Part shown: piece by piece, positions 35,101 to 50,100 of the stretch
How the letters are laid out: the number at the start of each line of letters is the position of its first letter
Position numbering within the stretch: the stretch's first letter is position 1
Source of the DNA: Symsagittifera roscoffensis
Taxonomy: Eukaryota > Xenacoelomorpha > Acoela > Convolutidae
Direction: 5' to 3'
DNA length: 64,000 nt
Assembly (NCBI RefSeq): GCF_963678635.1
Contig: NC_087067.1
Location: forward strand, 54,797,456 to 54,861,455
Translations under genes and position numbers: made by a program
The notes under the pieces: model-generated
The model's input: the letters and a program-made list of their open reading frames with translations, nothing else
What the model was told of the DNA's origin: nothing
The model's database searches: none

Positions 35101-38100
35101 TGCTGACGCCGGTTGACGCAAATGAGGAGCCTCCACTAGATGTACGACCACTGCTGCCGCCGATTGGCGCGAATGAGGAGCCTCCACTAGATGTAGGAAC
35201 ACTGCTGCCGCCGGTTGACGCGATTGAGGAGCCTCCACTAGATGTAGGACTGCTGCTGCCGCCGGTTGACGCAAATGAGGAGCCTCCACTAGATGTAGGA
35301 CCACTGCTTCCGCCGGTTGAAGAGGATGAGGAGCCTCCACTAGATGTAGGACCATTGCTGCCGCCGGTTGAAGCGGATGAGGAGCCTCCAGTAGATGTAG
35401 GACCACTGCTGACGCCGGTTGATGCAAATGAGGAGCCTCCACTAGATGTACGACCACTGCTGCCGCCGGTTGGCGCGAATGAGGAGCCTCCACTAGATGT
35501 AGAACCATTGCTTGCCGCCGGTTGACGCAAATGAGGAGCCTCCACTAGATGTACGACCACTGCTGCCGCCGATTGGCGCGAATGAGGAGCCTCCACTAGA
35601 TGTAGGAACACTGCTGCCGCCGGTTGACGCGATTGAGGAGCCTCCACTAGATGTAGGACTGCTGCTGCCGCCGGGTTGACGCAAATGAGGAGCTTCCACT
35701 AGATGTAGGACCACTGCTTCCGCCGGTTGAAGCGGATGAGGAGCCTCCAGTAGATGTAGGACCACTGCTGCCCCCGGTTGACGCGAATGAGGAGCCTCCA
35801 CTAGATGTAGGACCATTGCTGCCGCCGGTTGAATCGGATGAGGAGCCTCCAGTAGATGTAGGACCACTGCTGACGCCGGTTGATGCGAATGAGGAGACTC
35901 CACTAGATGTACGACCACTGCTGCCGCCGGTTGGCGCGAATGAGGAGCCTCCACTAGATGTAGAAACACTGCTGCCGCCGGTTGACGAGGTTGAGGAGCC
36001 TCCACTAGATGTAGGACCACTGCTGCCGCCGGTTGACGCAAATGAGGAGCCTCCACTAGATGTAGGACCACTGCTGCCGCCGGGTTGACGCGAATGAGGA
36101 GCCTCCACTAGTTGTAGGACCACTGCTGCCGCCTGTTGACGCGACTGAGGAGCCTCCACTAGATATAGGACCACTGCTGCCGCCGGTTGACGCGAATGAG
36201 GAGCCTCCAATAGATGAAGGGCCACTGCTGCCAGCGGTTGATGCGGATGATGAGCCTCCAGTAGATGTAGGGCCTTTGCTGCCGCCGGTTGACGCGAATG
36301 AGGAGCCTCCACTAGATGTAGGACCACTGCTACCGGCCGTTGACGCGAATGAGGAGCCTCCACTAGATTGAGGACCAATGCTGCCGCCGGTTGATGCGGC
36401 TGAGGAGTCTCCAGTAGATGTAGAACCACTGCTTCCACCGGTTGACGCGAATGAGGAGCCTCCACTAGATGTAGAACCAATGCTGCCGCCGGTTGATGCG
36501 GCTGTTGAGCCGCCAGTAGATGTAGGACCTTTGCTGCCGCCAGTTGACGCGATTGAGGAGCCTCCACTAGATGAAGGACCACTGCTGCCGCCGGTTGACG
36601 CGAATGAGGAGCCTACACTGGATGTAGGACCACTGCTGCCGCCGGTTGACGCGACTGAGGAGCCTCCACTAGATGTAGGACCACTGCTGCCGCCGGTTGA
36701 CGCAAATGAAGAGCCTCCACTAGATGTAGGACCACTGCTGCCGCCGGTTGACGCGAATGAGGAGCCTCCACTAGTTGTAGGACCACTGCTGCCGCCTGTT
36801 GACGCGACTGAGGAGCCTCCACTAGATATAGGACCACTGCTGCCGCCGGTTGACGCGAATGAGGAGCCTCCAATAGATGAAGGACCACTGCTGCCAGCGG
36901 TTGATGCGGATGATGAGCCTCCAGTAGATGTAGGGCCTTTGCTGCCGCCGGTTGACGCGAATGAGGAGCCTCCACTAGATGTAGGACCACTGCTACCGGC
37001 CGTTGACGCGAATGAGGAGCCTCCACTAGATTGAGGACCAATGCTGCCGCCGGTTGATGCGGCTGAGGAGTCTCCAGTAGATGTAGAACCACTGCTTCCA
37101 CCGGTTGACGCGAATGAGGAGCCTCCACTAGATGTAGAACCAATGCTGCCGCCGGTTGATGCGGCTGTTGAGCCGCCAGTAGATGTAGGACCTTTGCTGC
37201 CGCCAGTTGACGCGATTGAGGAGCCTCCACTAGATGAAAGATCACTGCTGCCGCCGGTTGATGCGAATGAGGAGCCTCCAGTAGATGTAAGACCACTGCT
37301 GGCGCCGGTTGACGCGAATGAGGAGCCTCCACTAGATGTAGGTCCGCTGCTGCCGCCGGTTGACGCAACTGAGGAGCCTCCACTAGATGTAGGACCACTG
37401 CTGCCGCCGGTTGACGCGAATGAGGAACCTCCACTATATATAGGACCACTGCTGCCACCGGTTGATGCGGATGAGGAGCCTCCAGTAGATGTAGGACCTT
37501 TGCTACCGCCGCTTGACGCGAATGAGGAGCCTCCAGTAGTTGTAGGACCACTGCTGCCGCCGGTTGACGCGATATGAGGAGCCTCCACTGGATGTAGGAC
37601 CACTGCTGCCGCCGGTTGACGCGACTGAGGAGCCTCCACTAGATGAAAGACCACTGCTGCCACCGGTTGATGCGGATGAGGAGCCTCCACTAGATGTAGG
37701 ACCACTGCTGCCGCCGGTTGACGCGAATGAGGAACCTCCACTATATATAGGACCACTGCTGCCACCGGTTGATGCGGATGAGGAGCCTCCAGTAGATGTA
37801 GGACCTTTGCTACCGCCGCTTGACGCGAATGAGGAGCCTCCAGTAGTTGTAGGACCACTGCTGCCGCCGGTTGACGCGAATGAGGAGCCTCCACTGGATG
37901 TAGGACCACTGCTGCCGCCGGTTGACGCGACTGAGGAGCCTCCACTAGATGAAAGACCACTGCTGCCACCGGTTGATGCGGATGAGGAGCCTCCACTAGA
38001 TGTAGGACCACTGCTGCCGCCGGTTGACGCGAATGAGGAACCTCCACTATATATAGGACCACTGCTGCCACCGGTTGATGCGGATGAGGAGCCTCCAGTA

Positions 38101-41100
38101 GATGTAGGACCTTTGCTACCGCCGCTTGACGCGAATGAGGAGCCTCCAGTAGTTGTAGGACCACTGCTGCCGCCGGTTGACGCGAATGAGGAGCCTCCAC
38201 TGGATGTAGGACCACTGCTGCCGCCGGTTGACGCGACTGAGGAGCCTCCACCACTAGATGAAAGACCACTGCTGCCACCGGTTGATGCGGATGAGGAGCC
38301 TCCAGTAGTTGTAGGACCACTGCTGCCGCCGGTTGACGCGAATGAGGAGCCTCCACTGGATGTAGGACCACTGCTGCCGCCGGTTGACGCGACTGAGGAG
38401 CCTCCACTAGATGAAAGACCACTGCTGCCACCGGAAGATGCGGATGAGGAGCCTCCAGTAGATGTAGGACCTTTGCTGCCGCCGGTTGACGCGAATGAGG
38501 AGCCTCTACTAGATGAAAGACCACTGCTGCCACCGGTTGATGCGGGCGAGGAGCCTCTACTAGGTGTAGGCCCACTGCTGCCGCCGGTTGATGCGGCTGT
38601 TGAGCTGCCAGTAGATATAGGACCATTGCTGCCGCCGGTTGACGCGATTGAGGAGCCTCCACTAGATGTAGGACTACTGCTGCCGCCAGTTGACGCAAAT
38701 GAGGAGCCTCCACTAGATGAAGGACCACTGCTACCGCCGGTTGATGCGATTGGGGAGCTTCCAGTACTGTTCGTAAAGATAGTCGTTGAATTATGCTTAT
38801 GATGATGAGAATCAGTTGCAGTTGATGAGCCAGTGGTGGCAGTTGATCTAACTGCATTTGTTTTTGTTACTGTTGGAATATTGCTGCCGCCAATCGATAC
38901 AGATGATGAGACACCAGTAGATGATGCAACACTGCTTCTGCCAGCTGATGCAGTTGATGTACCTCCAGTCAACAATGGACTACTGGTTCCACCTGTTGAC
39001 GGTAGTGATGAGCCTACAGTAGTTGTTGGAACACTGCTGCTTCTGGAGCCTCCAGCAGATGTAGGACCACCTCTGCCACTGTTGGATGCAGTCGAGGAGC
39101 CTCCAGTAGATGTAGTGCCCTTGCTGGCGTCGGTTGATACAGATGATGAGCCAGCGTTAGATGTTGGACCACTGCTGGCGCCGGTTGATGCGGAAGACGA
39201 GCCTCCAGTAACTTTTGGACTACTGCTGCTGCCGGTTGATGCGAACGATGAGCCTCCAGTAGATGTAGGACCACTGCTGCCGCCTGTTGATGCGAATGAT
39301 GAGCCTCCAGTAGATGTAGAAACACTGATGTTGCCTGTTGATGAGGTTGATGAGCCTCCTGTAGATGTAGGGCCACTGCTGGCGCTGGTTGATACCAATG
39401 AGGAACCCCCGGTAGAAGTTGGACCACTGCTGCCGCCGGTTGATGCGGAAGATAAGCCACCGGTAGATGTAGGACGACTGCTGCCGCTGGTTGACGCGAT
39501 TGAGGAGCCTCCTCTAGATGTAGGACCAATGCTGGCGCCGGTTGATGCGGAAGACGAGCCTCCAGTAACTTTTGGACTACTGCTGCTGCCGGTTGATGCG
39601 AACGATGAGCCTCCAGTAGATGTAGGACCACTGCTGCCGCCTGTTGATGCGAATGATGAGCCTCCAGTAGATGTAGAAACACTGCTGTTGCCTGTTGATG
39701 AGGTTGATGAGCCTCCTGTAGATGTAGGGCCACTGCTGGCGCTGGTTGATACCAATGAGGAACCCCCGGTAGAAGTTGGACCACTGCTGCCGCCGGTTGA
39801 TGCGGAAGATAAGCCACCGGTAGATGAAAGACCACTGCTGCCACCGGAAGATGCGGATGAGGAGCCTCCAGTAGATGTAGGACCTTCGCTGCCGCCGGTT
39901 GACGCGAATGAGGAGCCTCTACTAGATGAAAGACCACTGCTGCCACCGGTTGATGCGGGCGAGGAGCCTCTACTAGGTGTAGGCCCACTGCTGCCGCCGG
40001 TTGATGCGGCTGTTGAGCTGCCAGTAGATATAGGACCATTGCTGCCGCCGGTTGACGCGATTGAGGAGCCTCCACTAGATGTAGGACTACTGCTGCCGCC
40101 AGTTGACGCAAATGAGGAGCCTCCACTAGATGAAGGACCACTGCTGCCGCCGGTTGATGCGATTGGGGAGCCTCCAGTACTGTTCGTAAAGATAGTCGTT
40201 GAATTATGCTTATGATGATGAGAATCAGTTGCAGTTGATGAGCCAGTGGTGGCAGTTGATCTAACTGCATTTGTTTTTGTTACTGTTGGAATATTGCTGC
40301 CGCCAATCGATACAGATGATGAGACACCAGTAGATGATGCAACACTGCTTCTGCCAGCTGATGCAGTTGATGTACCTCCAGTCAACAATGGACTACTGGT
40401 TCCACCTGTTGACGGTAGTGATGAGCCTACAGTAGTTGTTGGAACACTGCTGCTTCTGGAGCCTCCAGCAGATGTAGGACCACCTCTGCCACTGTTGGAT
40501 GCAGTCGAGGAGCCTCCAGTAGATGTAGTGCCCTTGCTGGCGTCGGTTGATACAGATGATGAGCCAGCGTTAGATGTTGGACCACTGCTGGCGCCGGTTG
40601 ATGCGGAAGACGAGCCTCCAGTAACTTTTGGACTACTGCTGCTGCCGGTTGATGCGAACGATGAGCCTCCAGTAGATGTAGGACCACTGCTGCCGCCTGT
40701 TGATGCGAATGATGAGCCTCCAGTAGATGTAGAAACACTGCTGTTGCCTGTTGATGAGGTTGATGAGCCTCCTGTAGATGTAGGGCCACTGCTGGCGCTG
40801 GTTGATACCAATGAGGAACCCCCGGTAGAAGTTGGACCACTGCTGCCGCCGGTTGATGCGGAAGATAAGCCACCGGTAGATGTAGGACGACTGCTGCCGC
40901 TGGTTGACGCGATTGAGGAGCCTCCTCTAGATGTAGGACCAATGCTGGCGCCGGTTGATGCGGATGGGGAGCCTCCAGTAGATGTAGGACTATTGCTGCT
41001 GACGTTTGATGCGGATGATGAGCCTCCAGTAGATATATGACCACTGCTCCCGCCGGTTGCTGCGAACGATGAGAATCCAGAGGATGTAAGACCACTGCTG

Positions 41101-44100
41101 CTGCCGGTTGATGAGGATGACGAGTCTCCAGTAGATGATGTACGACCACTGCTGGCGCCGGTTGATACGGATGATGAGATTCCTTTAGATGTAGGACCAC
41201 TGCTTCCGCCGGTTGATGCTGATGATGAGACTCCAACAGATGTGTATCCTTTGCTGCCAATGTTTGAAGCGGACGATGAACTTCCACTAGATGTAGGACC
41301 GCTGCTGCCGCCGGTTGATTCGGACGATGAGACTCCAGTAGATGTAGGACCACTGTTTCGGCCGGTTGATGCGAATGATGAGCCTCCACTAGATGTACGC
41401 CCACTGCTGGCGCCGGTTGATACGAATGATGAGCCTCCTTTAGATGTAGAACCACTGCTGCCGCCGGTTGACGTGGTTGATGAGAATCCAGCATATGTAT
41501 ATCCACTGCTGCCAACGTTTGATGCGGACGATGAACTTCCAGTAAATGTAGGACCACTGCTGCCGTCGATTGATGCCGACGCCGAGCCTCCAGTAGATGT
41601 AGGACCAGTGCCGCCGCCAGTTGATGCGGTTGATGAGCCTCCAATGGATGTAGGACTAATGCTGCCGCCGGTTGATACATAGGATGAGCCTCCAGTAGAT
41701 GTAGGACCACTGCTGCCGCCGGTTGATGGGTATGATGAGCGTCCAGTAGATGTAGGACCACTGCTACCGTCGGTTGATGCGAAAGAGGAGCCTCCACCAG
41801 ATGTTGGACCACTGCTGGCGCCGGTTGAGACGAAAGACGAGCCTCCAGTAGATGCAGGACTACTGCTGCCACCGCTTGTTGCGGACGTGGTACTAGATGC
41901 AATTGTCGTGCTGCAGTTCCTCCCTGTTGACCTCATATTTATAGTGGTCGATTTAAACGAAGTACTGTTCGTAAAAGTAGTTGTTGAGTTATGCTTATGA
42001 TGATGAGAATCAGTTGCAGTTGATGAGCCAGTGATCGCAGATGATCTAACTGCACTTGTTTTTTTTCTTGTTGGACTATTGCTGCCGCGAATCGATACAG
42101 ATGATGAGGCTTCAGTAGATGATGAAACACTGCTTCCGCCGATTGATGCAGTTGATGTGCCTCCAGTCAACAATGGACTACTGGTTCCGACTGTTGACGG
42201 TAGTGATGAGCCTCCAGTTGTTGTTGAAATACTGCTGCTTCTGGAGCCTCCATCAGATGTAGGGCCACCTCTGCCACTGTTGGATGCAGTCGAGGAGCCT
42301 CCAGTAGACGTATGACCATTGCTGGCGCCGGTTGAAACAGATGTTGAGCCCCTGTTAGATGTTGGACCACTGCTGCCGCCGGTTGATGCGGAAGACGAGC
42401 CTCCAGTAAATTTTGGACCACTGCTGCTGCCGGTTGATGCGGACGATGAGCTTCCAGTAGATGTAAGACCACTGCTGCCACTAATAATTGCATATGAGGA
42501 GCCTCCAGTAGATGTAGGACCCCTGCTGCCGCCTGTTGATGCGAATGATGAGCCTCCAGTTGATGCAGAAACACTGCTGCTGCCTTTTGATGCGGACGAT
42601 GGGCCTCCAGTAAATGTAGGACCACTGCTGCCGCCAGTTGATCCGGATGATGAGCCTCCAGTAGATGTAGAACCACTGCTGCTGCTTTTTGATGCGGATG
42701 AGAAGCCTCCAGTAGTTGTAGGACCACTGCTGCCACCGGTTGATGCGAATGATGAGCCTCCAGTAGATGTAGAAACACTGCTGGCGCCGGTTGATACAGA
42801 TGTTGAGCCCCCGTTAGATGTTGGACCACTGCTGCCGCCGGTTGATGCGGAAGACGAGCCTCCAGTAAATTTTGGACCACTGCTGCTGCCGGTTGATGCG
42901 GAAGATGAGCCTCCAGCAGATGTAGGACCACTGATGCCGCCTGTTGATGTGGATGATGAGCCTCTAGTAGATGTAGGACCACTGCTGATGCCTGTTGATG
43001 CGGACGATGGGCCTCCAGTAAATGTAGGACCACTGCTGCCGCCAGTTGATTCGGATGATGAGCCTCCAGTAGATGTAGAACCACTGCTGCTGCTTTTTGA
43101 TGCGGATGAGAAGCCTCCAGTAGTTGTAGGACCACTGCTGCCACCGGTTGATGCGAATGATGAGCCTCCAGTAGATGTAGAAACACTGCTGGCGCCGGTT
43201 GATACAGATGTTGAGCCCCCGTTAGATGTTGGACCACTGCTGCCGCCGGTTGATGCGGAAGACGAGCCTCCAGTAAATTTTGGACCACTGCTGCTGCCAG
43301 TTGATGCGGAAGATGAGCCTCCAGCAGATGTAGGACCACTGATGCCGCCTGTTGATGTGGATGTTGAGCCTCCAGTAGATGTAGGACCACTGCTGCCGCC
43401 AGTTGATGCGGAAGACGAGCCTCCAGTAAATTTTGGACCACTGCTGCTGCCGGTTGATGCGGACGATGAGCTTCCAGTAGATGTAAGACCACTGCTGCCA
43501 CTAATAATTGCATATGAGGAGCCTCCAGTAGATGTAGGACCCCTGCTGCCGCCTGTTGATGCGAATGATGAGCCTCCAGTTGATGCAGAAACACTGCTGC
43601 TGCCTTTTGATGCGGACGATGGGCCTCCAGTAAATGTAGGACCACTGCTGCCGCCAGTTGATCCGGATGATGAGCCTCCAGTAGATGTAGAACCACTGCT
43701 GCTGCTTTTTGATGCGGATGAGAAGCCTCCAGTAGTTGTAGGACCACTGCTGCCACCGGTTGATGCGAATGATGAGCCTCCAGTAGATGTAGAAACACTG
43801 CTGGCGCCGGTTGATACAGATGTTGAGCCCCCGTTAGATGTTGGACCACTGCTGCCGCCGGTTGATGCGGAAGACGAGCCTCCAGTAAATTTTGGACCAC
43901 TGATGCCGCCTGTTGATGTGGATGATGAGCCTCTAGTAGATGTAGGACCACTGCTGATGCCTGTTGATGAGGATGTTGAGCCTCCAGTAGATGTAGGACC
44001 ACTGCTGCCGCCGGTTGATGCCGAAGACGAGCCTCCAGTAAATTTTGGACCACTGCTGCTGCCGGTTGATGCGGACGATGAGCTTCCAGTAGATGTAAGA

Positions 44101-47100
44101 CCACTGCTGCCACTAATAATTGCATATGAGGAGCCTCCAGTAGATGTAGGACCCCTGCTGCCGCCTGTTGATGCGAATGATGAGCCTCCAGTTGATGCAG
44201 AAACACTGCTGCTGCCTTTTGATGCGGACGATGGGCCTCCAGTAAATGTAGGACCACTGCTGCCGCCAGTTGATCCGGATGATGAGCCTCCAGTAGATCT
44301 AGAACCACTGCTGCTGCTTTTTGATGCAGATGAGAAGCCTCCAGTAGTTGTAGGACCACTGCTGCCACCGGTTGAAGCGAATGATGAGCCTCCAGTAGAT
44401 GTAGAAACACTGCTGGCGCTGGTTGATACAGATGTTGAGCCCCCGTTAGATGTTGGACCACTGCTGCCGCCGGTTGATGCGGAAGACGAGCCTCCAGTAA
44501 ATTTTGGACCACTGCTGCTGCCGGTTGATCCGGAAGATGAGCCTCCAGCAGATGTGGGACCACTGATGCCGCCAGTTGATGTGGATGATGAGCCTCTAGT
44601 AGATGTAGGACCGCTGCTGCCACTGATTGATGCAGATGAGTAGCCTCCGGTAGGTGTAGGACCACTGCTGGCGTCGGTTGATGCGTATGATGATCTCCCA
44701 GTAGATGTAGAAATACTGCTGCTGCCTGTTGATGCGGACGATGAGCCTCCAATAGATATAATACCACTAACGCCACTGATTGATGCAGATGAGAAGACTA
44801 CAGTAGATGAAGGACTACTGCTGATACCTGTTGATTCGGATGATGAGCTCTCAGTAGATGTAGAAACAATGCTGCTGCCTGCTGATGCGGCTGATGAGCC
44901 CGTGGTAGATGTAGGACCACTGCTGCCGCCTGTTGATGCGAATGATGAGCCTCCAGTAGATGCAGAAGCACTGCTGCTGCCTTTTGATGCGGACGATGGG
45001 CCTCCAGTAGATGTATGACCACCGCTGCCACTGATTGATGCAGATGATGAGCCACCAGTAGATGTAGGACCACTGCTGCCGTTAGTTGATGTGGATGATG
45101 AACCTCCAGTAGATACAGAAACACTGCTGCCACCGGTAGAAGTAGAAACAATGCTGCTGCCTGCTGATGCGGCTGATGAGCCCCTGGTAGAGTTAGGACG
45201 ACTGCTGCCGCCTTTTGATGCGGATGATGAGCCTCCAGTAGATGTAGGACTACTGCTGCTGCCTTTTGATACGGTTGGGGAGCCTCCAGTAGATGTAGGC
45301 CCAGTGCTACTGCCAGTTGATACGGATGAAGAGCCCCCGGTAGATTTAGGACCACTGTTGCTTCCTTTTGATGCGGACAATGAGCCTCCAGTAGATGTAG
45401 GACCACTGCCGCCGCCTGTTGATGCGTATGATGAGCCTCCAGTAGATGTAGGACCACTGCTGCCACCGGTTGATGCGGACATTGAGCCTCCAGTAGATGT
45501 AGGACTACTGCTGCCTCCTGTTGATGCGAATGATGAGCCTCCAGTTGATGCAGAAACACTGCTGCTGCCTTTTGATGTGGACGATGGGCCTCCAGTAAAT
45601 GCAGAAACACTGCTGCCACCGGTTGATGCGGACAATGAACCTCCAGTAGATGTAGGACCACTGCTGCCGCCAGTTGATCCGGATGATGAGCCTCCAGTAG
45701 ATATAGAACCACTGCTGCTGCTTTTTGATGCGGATGAGAAGCCTCCAGTAGTTGTAGGACCACTGCGGCCACCGGTTGATGCGGACAATGAGCCTCCAGT
45801 AGATGTACGACCAATACTGCCGCCGGTTGATGCGGATGATGAGCCTCCAGTAGATATATGACCACTGCCGCCGCCTGTTGATGCGGATGATGAGCATCCA
45901 GTAGATGTAGGACCACTGCTGCCACCGGTTGATGCGGACATTGAGCCTCCAGTAGATGTAAGACTACTGCTGCCGCCTGTTGATGCGAATGATGAGCCTC
46001 CAGTTGATGCAGAAACACTGCTCCTGCCTTTTGATGTGGACGATGGGCCTCCAGTAAATGCAGAAACACTGCTGCCACCGGTTGATGCGGACAATGAATC
46101 TCCAGTAGATGTAGGACCAATGCTGCCGCCAGTTGATGCGGATGATGAGCCTCCAGTAGATGTAGAACCACTGCTGCCACCGGTTGATGCGGACATTGAG
46201 CCTCCAGTAGATGTAAGACCACTGCTGTTGCCTGTTGATGCAAATGATGAGCCTCCAGTTGATGCAGAAACACTGCTGCTATCTTTTGATGCGGACGATG
46301 GGCCTCCAGTAGATGCAGAAACATTGCTGCCACCGGTTGATGCGGTCAATGAGCCTCCAGTAGATGTAAGACCACTGCTACCGCCTGTTGATGCGAATGA
46401 TGAGCCTCCAATTGATGCAGAAACACTGCTGCTGCCGGTTGATGCGGATGATGAGCCACCAGTAGATGTAGGGCCACTGCTGCCACTGGTTGATGCGGAC
46501 AAGGAGCCTCCAATAGATGTGAGACCACTGCCGCCGCCTGTTGATGCGAATGATGAGCCTCCAGTTGATGCAGAAACGTTGCTGCTGCCTTTCGATGCTG
46601 ACGATGGGCCTCCAGTAGATGCAGAAACACTGCTGCCAGCGGTTGGTGCGGACAATGAGCCTCCAGTAGATGTAAGACCACTGCTACCGCCTGTTGATGC
46701 GAATGATGAGCCTCCAATTGATGCAGAAACACTGCTGCTGCCTTTTGATGCGGACGATGGGCCTACAGTAGATGCAGAAACACTGCTGCCAACGGTTGAT
46801 GCGGACAATGAGCCTCCAGTAGACGTAGGACCACTGCTGCGGCCTTTTGATGCGGTTGAGGAGCCTCCAGTAGATGCAGAAACACTGCTGCCACCAGTTG
46901 ATGCGGACAATGAGCCTCCAGTAGATGTAGAACCACTGCTGCCACCGGTTGATGCAGACAAGGAGCCTCCAATAGAAGTAAGACCACTGCTGCCGCCTGT
47001 CGATGCGAATGATGAGCCTCCAGTTGATGCAGAAACACTGTTGCTGCCTTTTGATGCGGACGATGGGCCTCCAGTAGATGTAGAAACACTGCTGCCAGCG

Positions 47101-50100
47101 GCTGATGCTGACAATGAGCCTCCAGTAGATGTAAGACCACTGCTACCGCCTGTTGATGCGAATGATGAGCTTCCAGTTGATGCATAAACACTGCTGCTGC
47201 CTTTTGATGCGGACGATGGGCCTCCAGTAGATGCAGAAACACTACTGCCACCGGTTGATACGGACAATGAGCCTCCAGTAGACGTAGGACCGCTGCTGCG
47301 GCCTTTTGATGCGGATGAGGAGCCTCCAGTAGATGTAGGACCACTGCTGCCACCGGTGGAGGCGGACAATGAGCCTCCAATAGATGTAGGTCCACTGCTG
47401 CCGCCTGTTGATGCGAATGATGAGCCTCCAGTTGATGCAGAAACACTGCTGCTGCCTTTTGATGCGGACGATGGGCCTCCAGTAGATGCAGAAACACTGC
47501 TGCCACCGGTCGATGCGGACAATGAGCCTCCAGTAGATGTAGGACCACTGCTACCACCGGTTGATGCGGACAATGAGCCTCCAGTAGAAGTAGGACCACT
47601 GCCGCCGCCTGTTGATCCCGATGATGAGCCTCCAGTAGATGTAGAACCACTGCTGATGCCTTTTGATGCGGATGAGGAGCTTCCAGTAGATATATGCCCA
47701 GTGCTGCTGCCGGTTGATACGGATGATGAGCCTCCGGTAGACGTAGGACCACTGCGGCTGCCTTTCGATGCGGATGAGGAGCCTCCAGTAGATGTAGGAC
47801 TACTGCTACGACCGGTTGATGCGGACAATGAGACTCCAGTAGATGTAGGACCACTGCTGCCGCCTGTTGAAGCGAATGATGCGCCTCCAGTAGATGAAGG
47901 ACCATTGCTGCCGACGGTTGATAGGGATGATGAGACTCCAGTAGATGCAGATACACTGCTGCAACCGGTTGATGCGGACAATGAGCCTCCATTAGATGTA
48001 GGATCACTGCTGCCACTGGTTGATGCGGATGATGAGCCACCAGTAGATGAAGGACCACTGCTGCCGCCAGTTGATGCGGATGATGAGCCTCCAGTTGATG
48101 CAGAAACACTGCTGTTACCGGTTGATGCGGACAATGAGCCTCCAGTAGATGTAGGGCCACTGCCGCCGCCTGTTGATGCGGATGATGAGCCTCCAGTAGA
48201 TGTAGAACCACTGCTGCTGCTTTTTGATGCGGATAAGGAGCCTCCAGAAGGTGTAGGACCGTTGCTGCCACCGGTTGATGCGGACAATGAGCCTCCAGTA
48301 GATGTAGGACCACTGTTGCCGCCTGTTGATGCGAATGATGAGCCTCCAGTAGATGAGTGACCTCCAGTAGATTTAGGATCACTGCTGCTGCCTTTTGGTG
48401 CGAATGAGGAGCCTCCAGTAGATTTAGGACCACTGCTGCTGCCTTTTGATGCGGACGAGGAGCCTCCAGTAGATGTAAGGCCACTGCTGCTCCCTTTTGA
48501 TGCAGATGAGGAGCCTCCAGTAGATGTAGGGCCACTGCTGCTGCCTTTTGATGCGGATGAGGAGCCTCCAGTAGATGTAGGGCCACTGCTGCTGCCTTTT
48601 GATGCGGGTGAGGAGCCTCCTGTAGATGTAGGGCTACTGCTGCTGCCTTTTGATGCGGATGAGGAGCCTCCAGTAGATGTGGGGCCACTGCTGCTGCCTT
48701 TTGATGCGGATGAGGAGCCTCCAGTAGTTGTAGGACCACTGCTGATGCCTTTTGATGCGGTTGAGGAGCCTCCAGTAGATGTAAGGCCACTGCTGCTGCC
48801 TTTTGATGGGGATGAGGAGCCTCCAAAAGATGTAGGGCCACTGCTGCTGCCTTTTGATGCGAGTGAGGAGCCTCCAGTAGATGTAGGGCCACTGCTGCTG
48901 CCTTTTGATGCGGACGAGGAGCCTCCAGTAGATGTAAGGCCACTGCTGCTGCCTTTTGATGCGGATGAGGAGCCTCCAGTAGATGTAGGGCCACTGCTGC
49001 TGCCTTTTGATGCGGATGAGGAGCCTCCAGTAGATGTAGGGCCACTGCTGCTGCCTTTTGATGCGGGTGAGGAGCCTCCAGTAGATGTAGGGCCACTGCT
49101 GCTGCCTTTTGATGCGGATGAGGAGCCTCCAGTAGATGTAGGGCCACTGCTGCTGCCTTTTGATGCGGATGAGGAGCCTCCAGTAGATGTAGGGCCACTG
49201 CTGCTGCCTTTTGATGCGGATGAGGAGCCTCCAGTAGATGTAGGGCCACTGCTGCTGCCTTTTGATGCGGATGAGGAGCCTCCAGTAGATGTAGGGCCAC
49301 TGCTGCTGCCTTTTGATGCGGGTGAGGAGCCTTCAGTAGATGTAGGGCCACTGCTGCTGCCTTTTGATGCGGGTGAGGAGCCTCCAGTAGGTGTAGGGCC
49401 ACTGCTGCTGCCTTTTGATGCGGATGCGGAACCTCCAGTAGATGTAGGGCCACTGCTGCTGCCTTTTGATGCGGACGAGGAGCCTCCAGAAGATGTAAGG
49501 CTACTGCTGCTGCCTTTTGATGCGGATGAGGAGCCTCCAGTAGATGTAGGGCCACTGCTGCTGCCTTTTGATGCGGAAGAGGAGCCTCCAGTAGATGCAG
49601 GGCCACTGCTGCTGCCTTTTGATGCAGATGAGGAGCCTCCAGTAGATGTAGAGCCACTGCTGCTGCCTTTTGATGCGGGTGAGGATACTCCAGTAAATGT
49701 AGGGCCACTGCTGCTGCCTTTTGATGCGGATGAGGAGCCTCCAGTAGATGTAGTGCCACTGCTGCTGCCTTTTGATGCGGATGAGGAGCCCACAGTATTT
49801 GTAGGACCACCGCTGCTGCCTTTTGATGCGAGTGAGGAGCCTCCAGTAGATGTAGGGCCACTGCTGCTGACTTTTGATGCGGATGAGGAGCCTCCAGTAG
49901 ATGTAGGGCCACTGCTGCTGCCTTTTGATGCGAATGAGGAGCCTCCAGTAGATGTAGGGCCACTGCTGCTGCCTTTTGATGCGGATGAGGAGCCTCCAGT
50001 AGATGTAGGGCCACTGCTGCTGCCTTTTGATGCGGGTGAGGAGCCTCCAGTAGATGTAGGGCCACTGCTGCTGCCTTTTGATGCGGATGAGGAGCCTCCA

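Larger units (their letters stand above)
32270..41870 (-). repeat. 51-bp array, C-terminal zone (no Lys)
   Basis: Units mostly of the GPTSSGGSSFASTGGSS type, with G-S-T-rich variants (GSTAASTGGSIGS and similar). Higher-order periods read directly: 663 bp (13 units) between the TTGAGGACCAATG marks at 36,368 and 37,031; 306 bp (6 units) for the CTATATATAGG mark at 37,434, 37,741 and 38,047 (the first interval is 307 because of one extra base); and 357 bp (7 units) at 39,184 and 39,541. Confidence 0.9.

Noticed and set aside
32195-45861. Several + strand and minus-strand frames of 146-933 codons over the array
   Set aside because: Shadow frames of the repeat. Some minus-strand ones join real and shadow phases at the single-base indels, so they are not separate genes.
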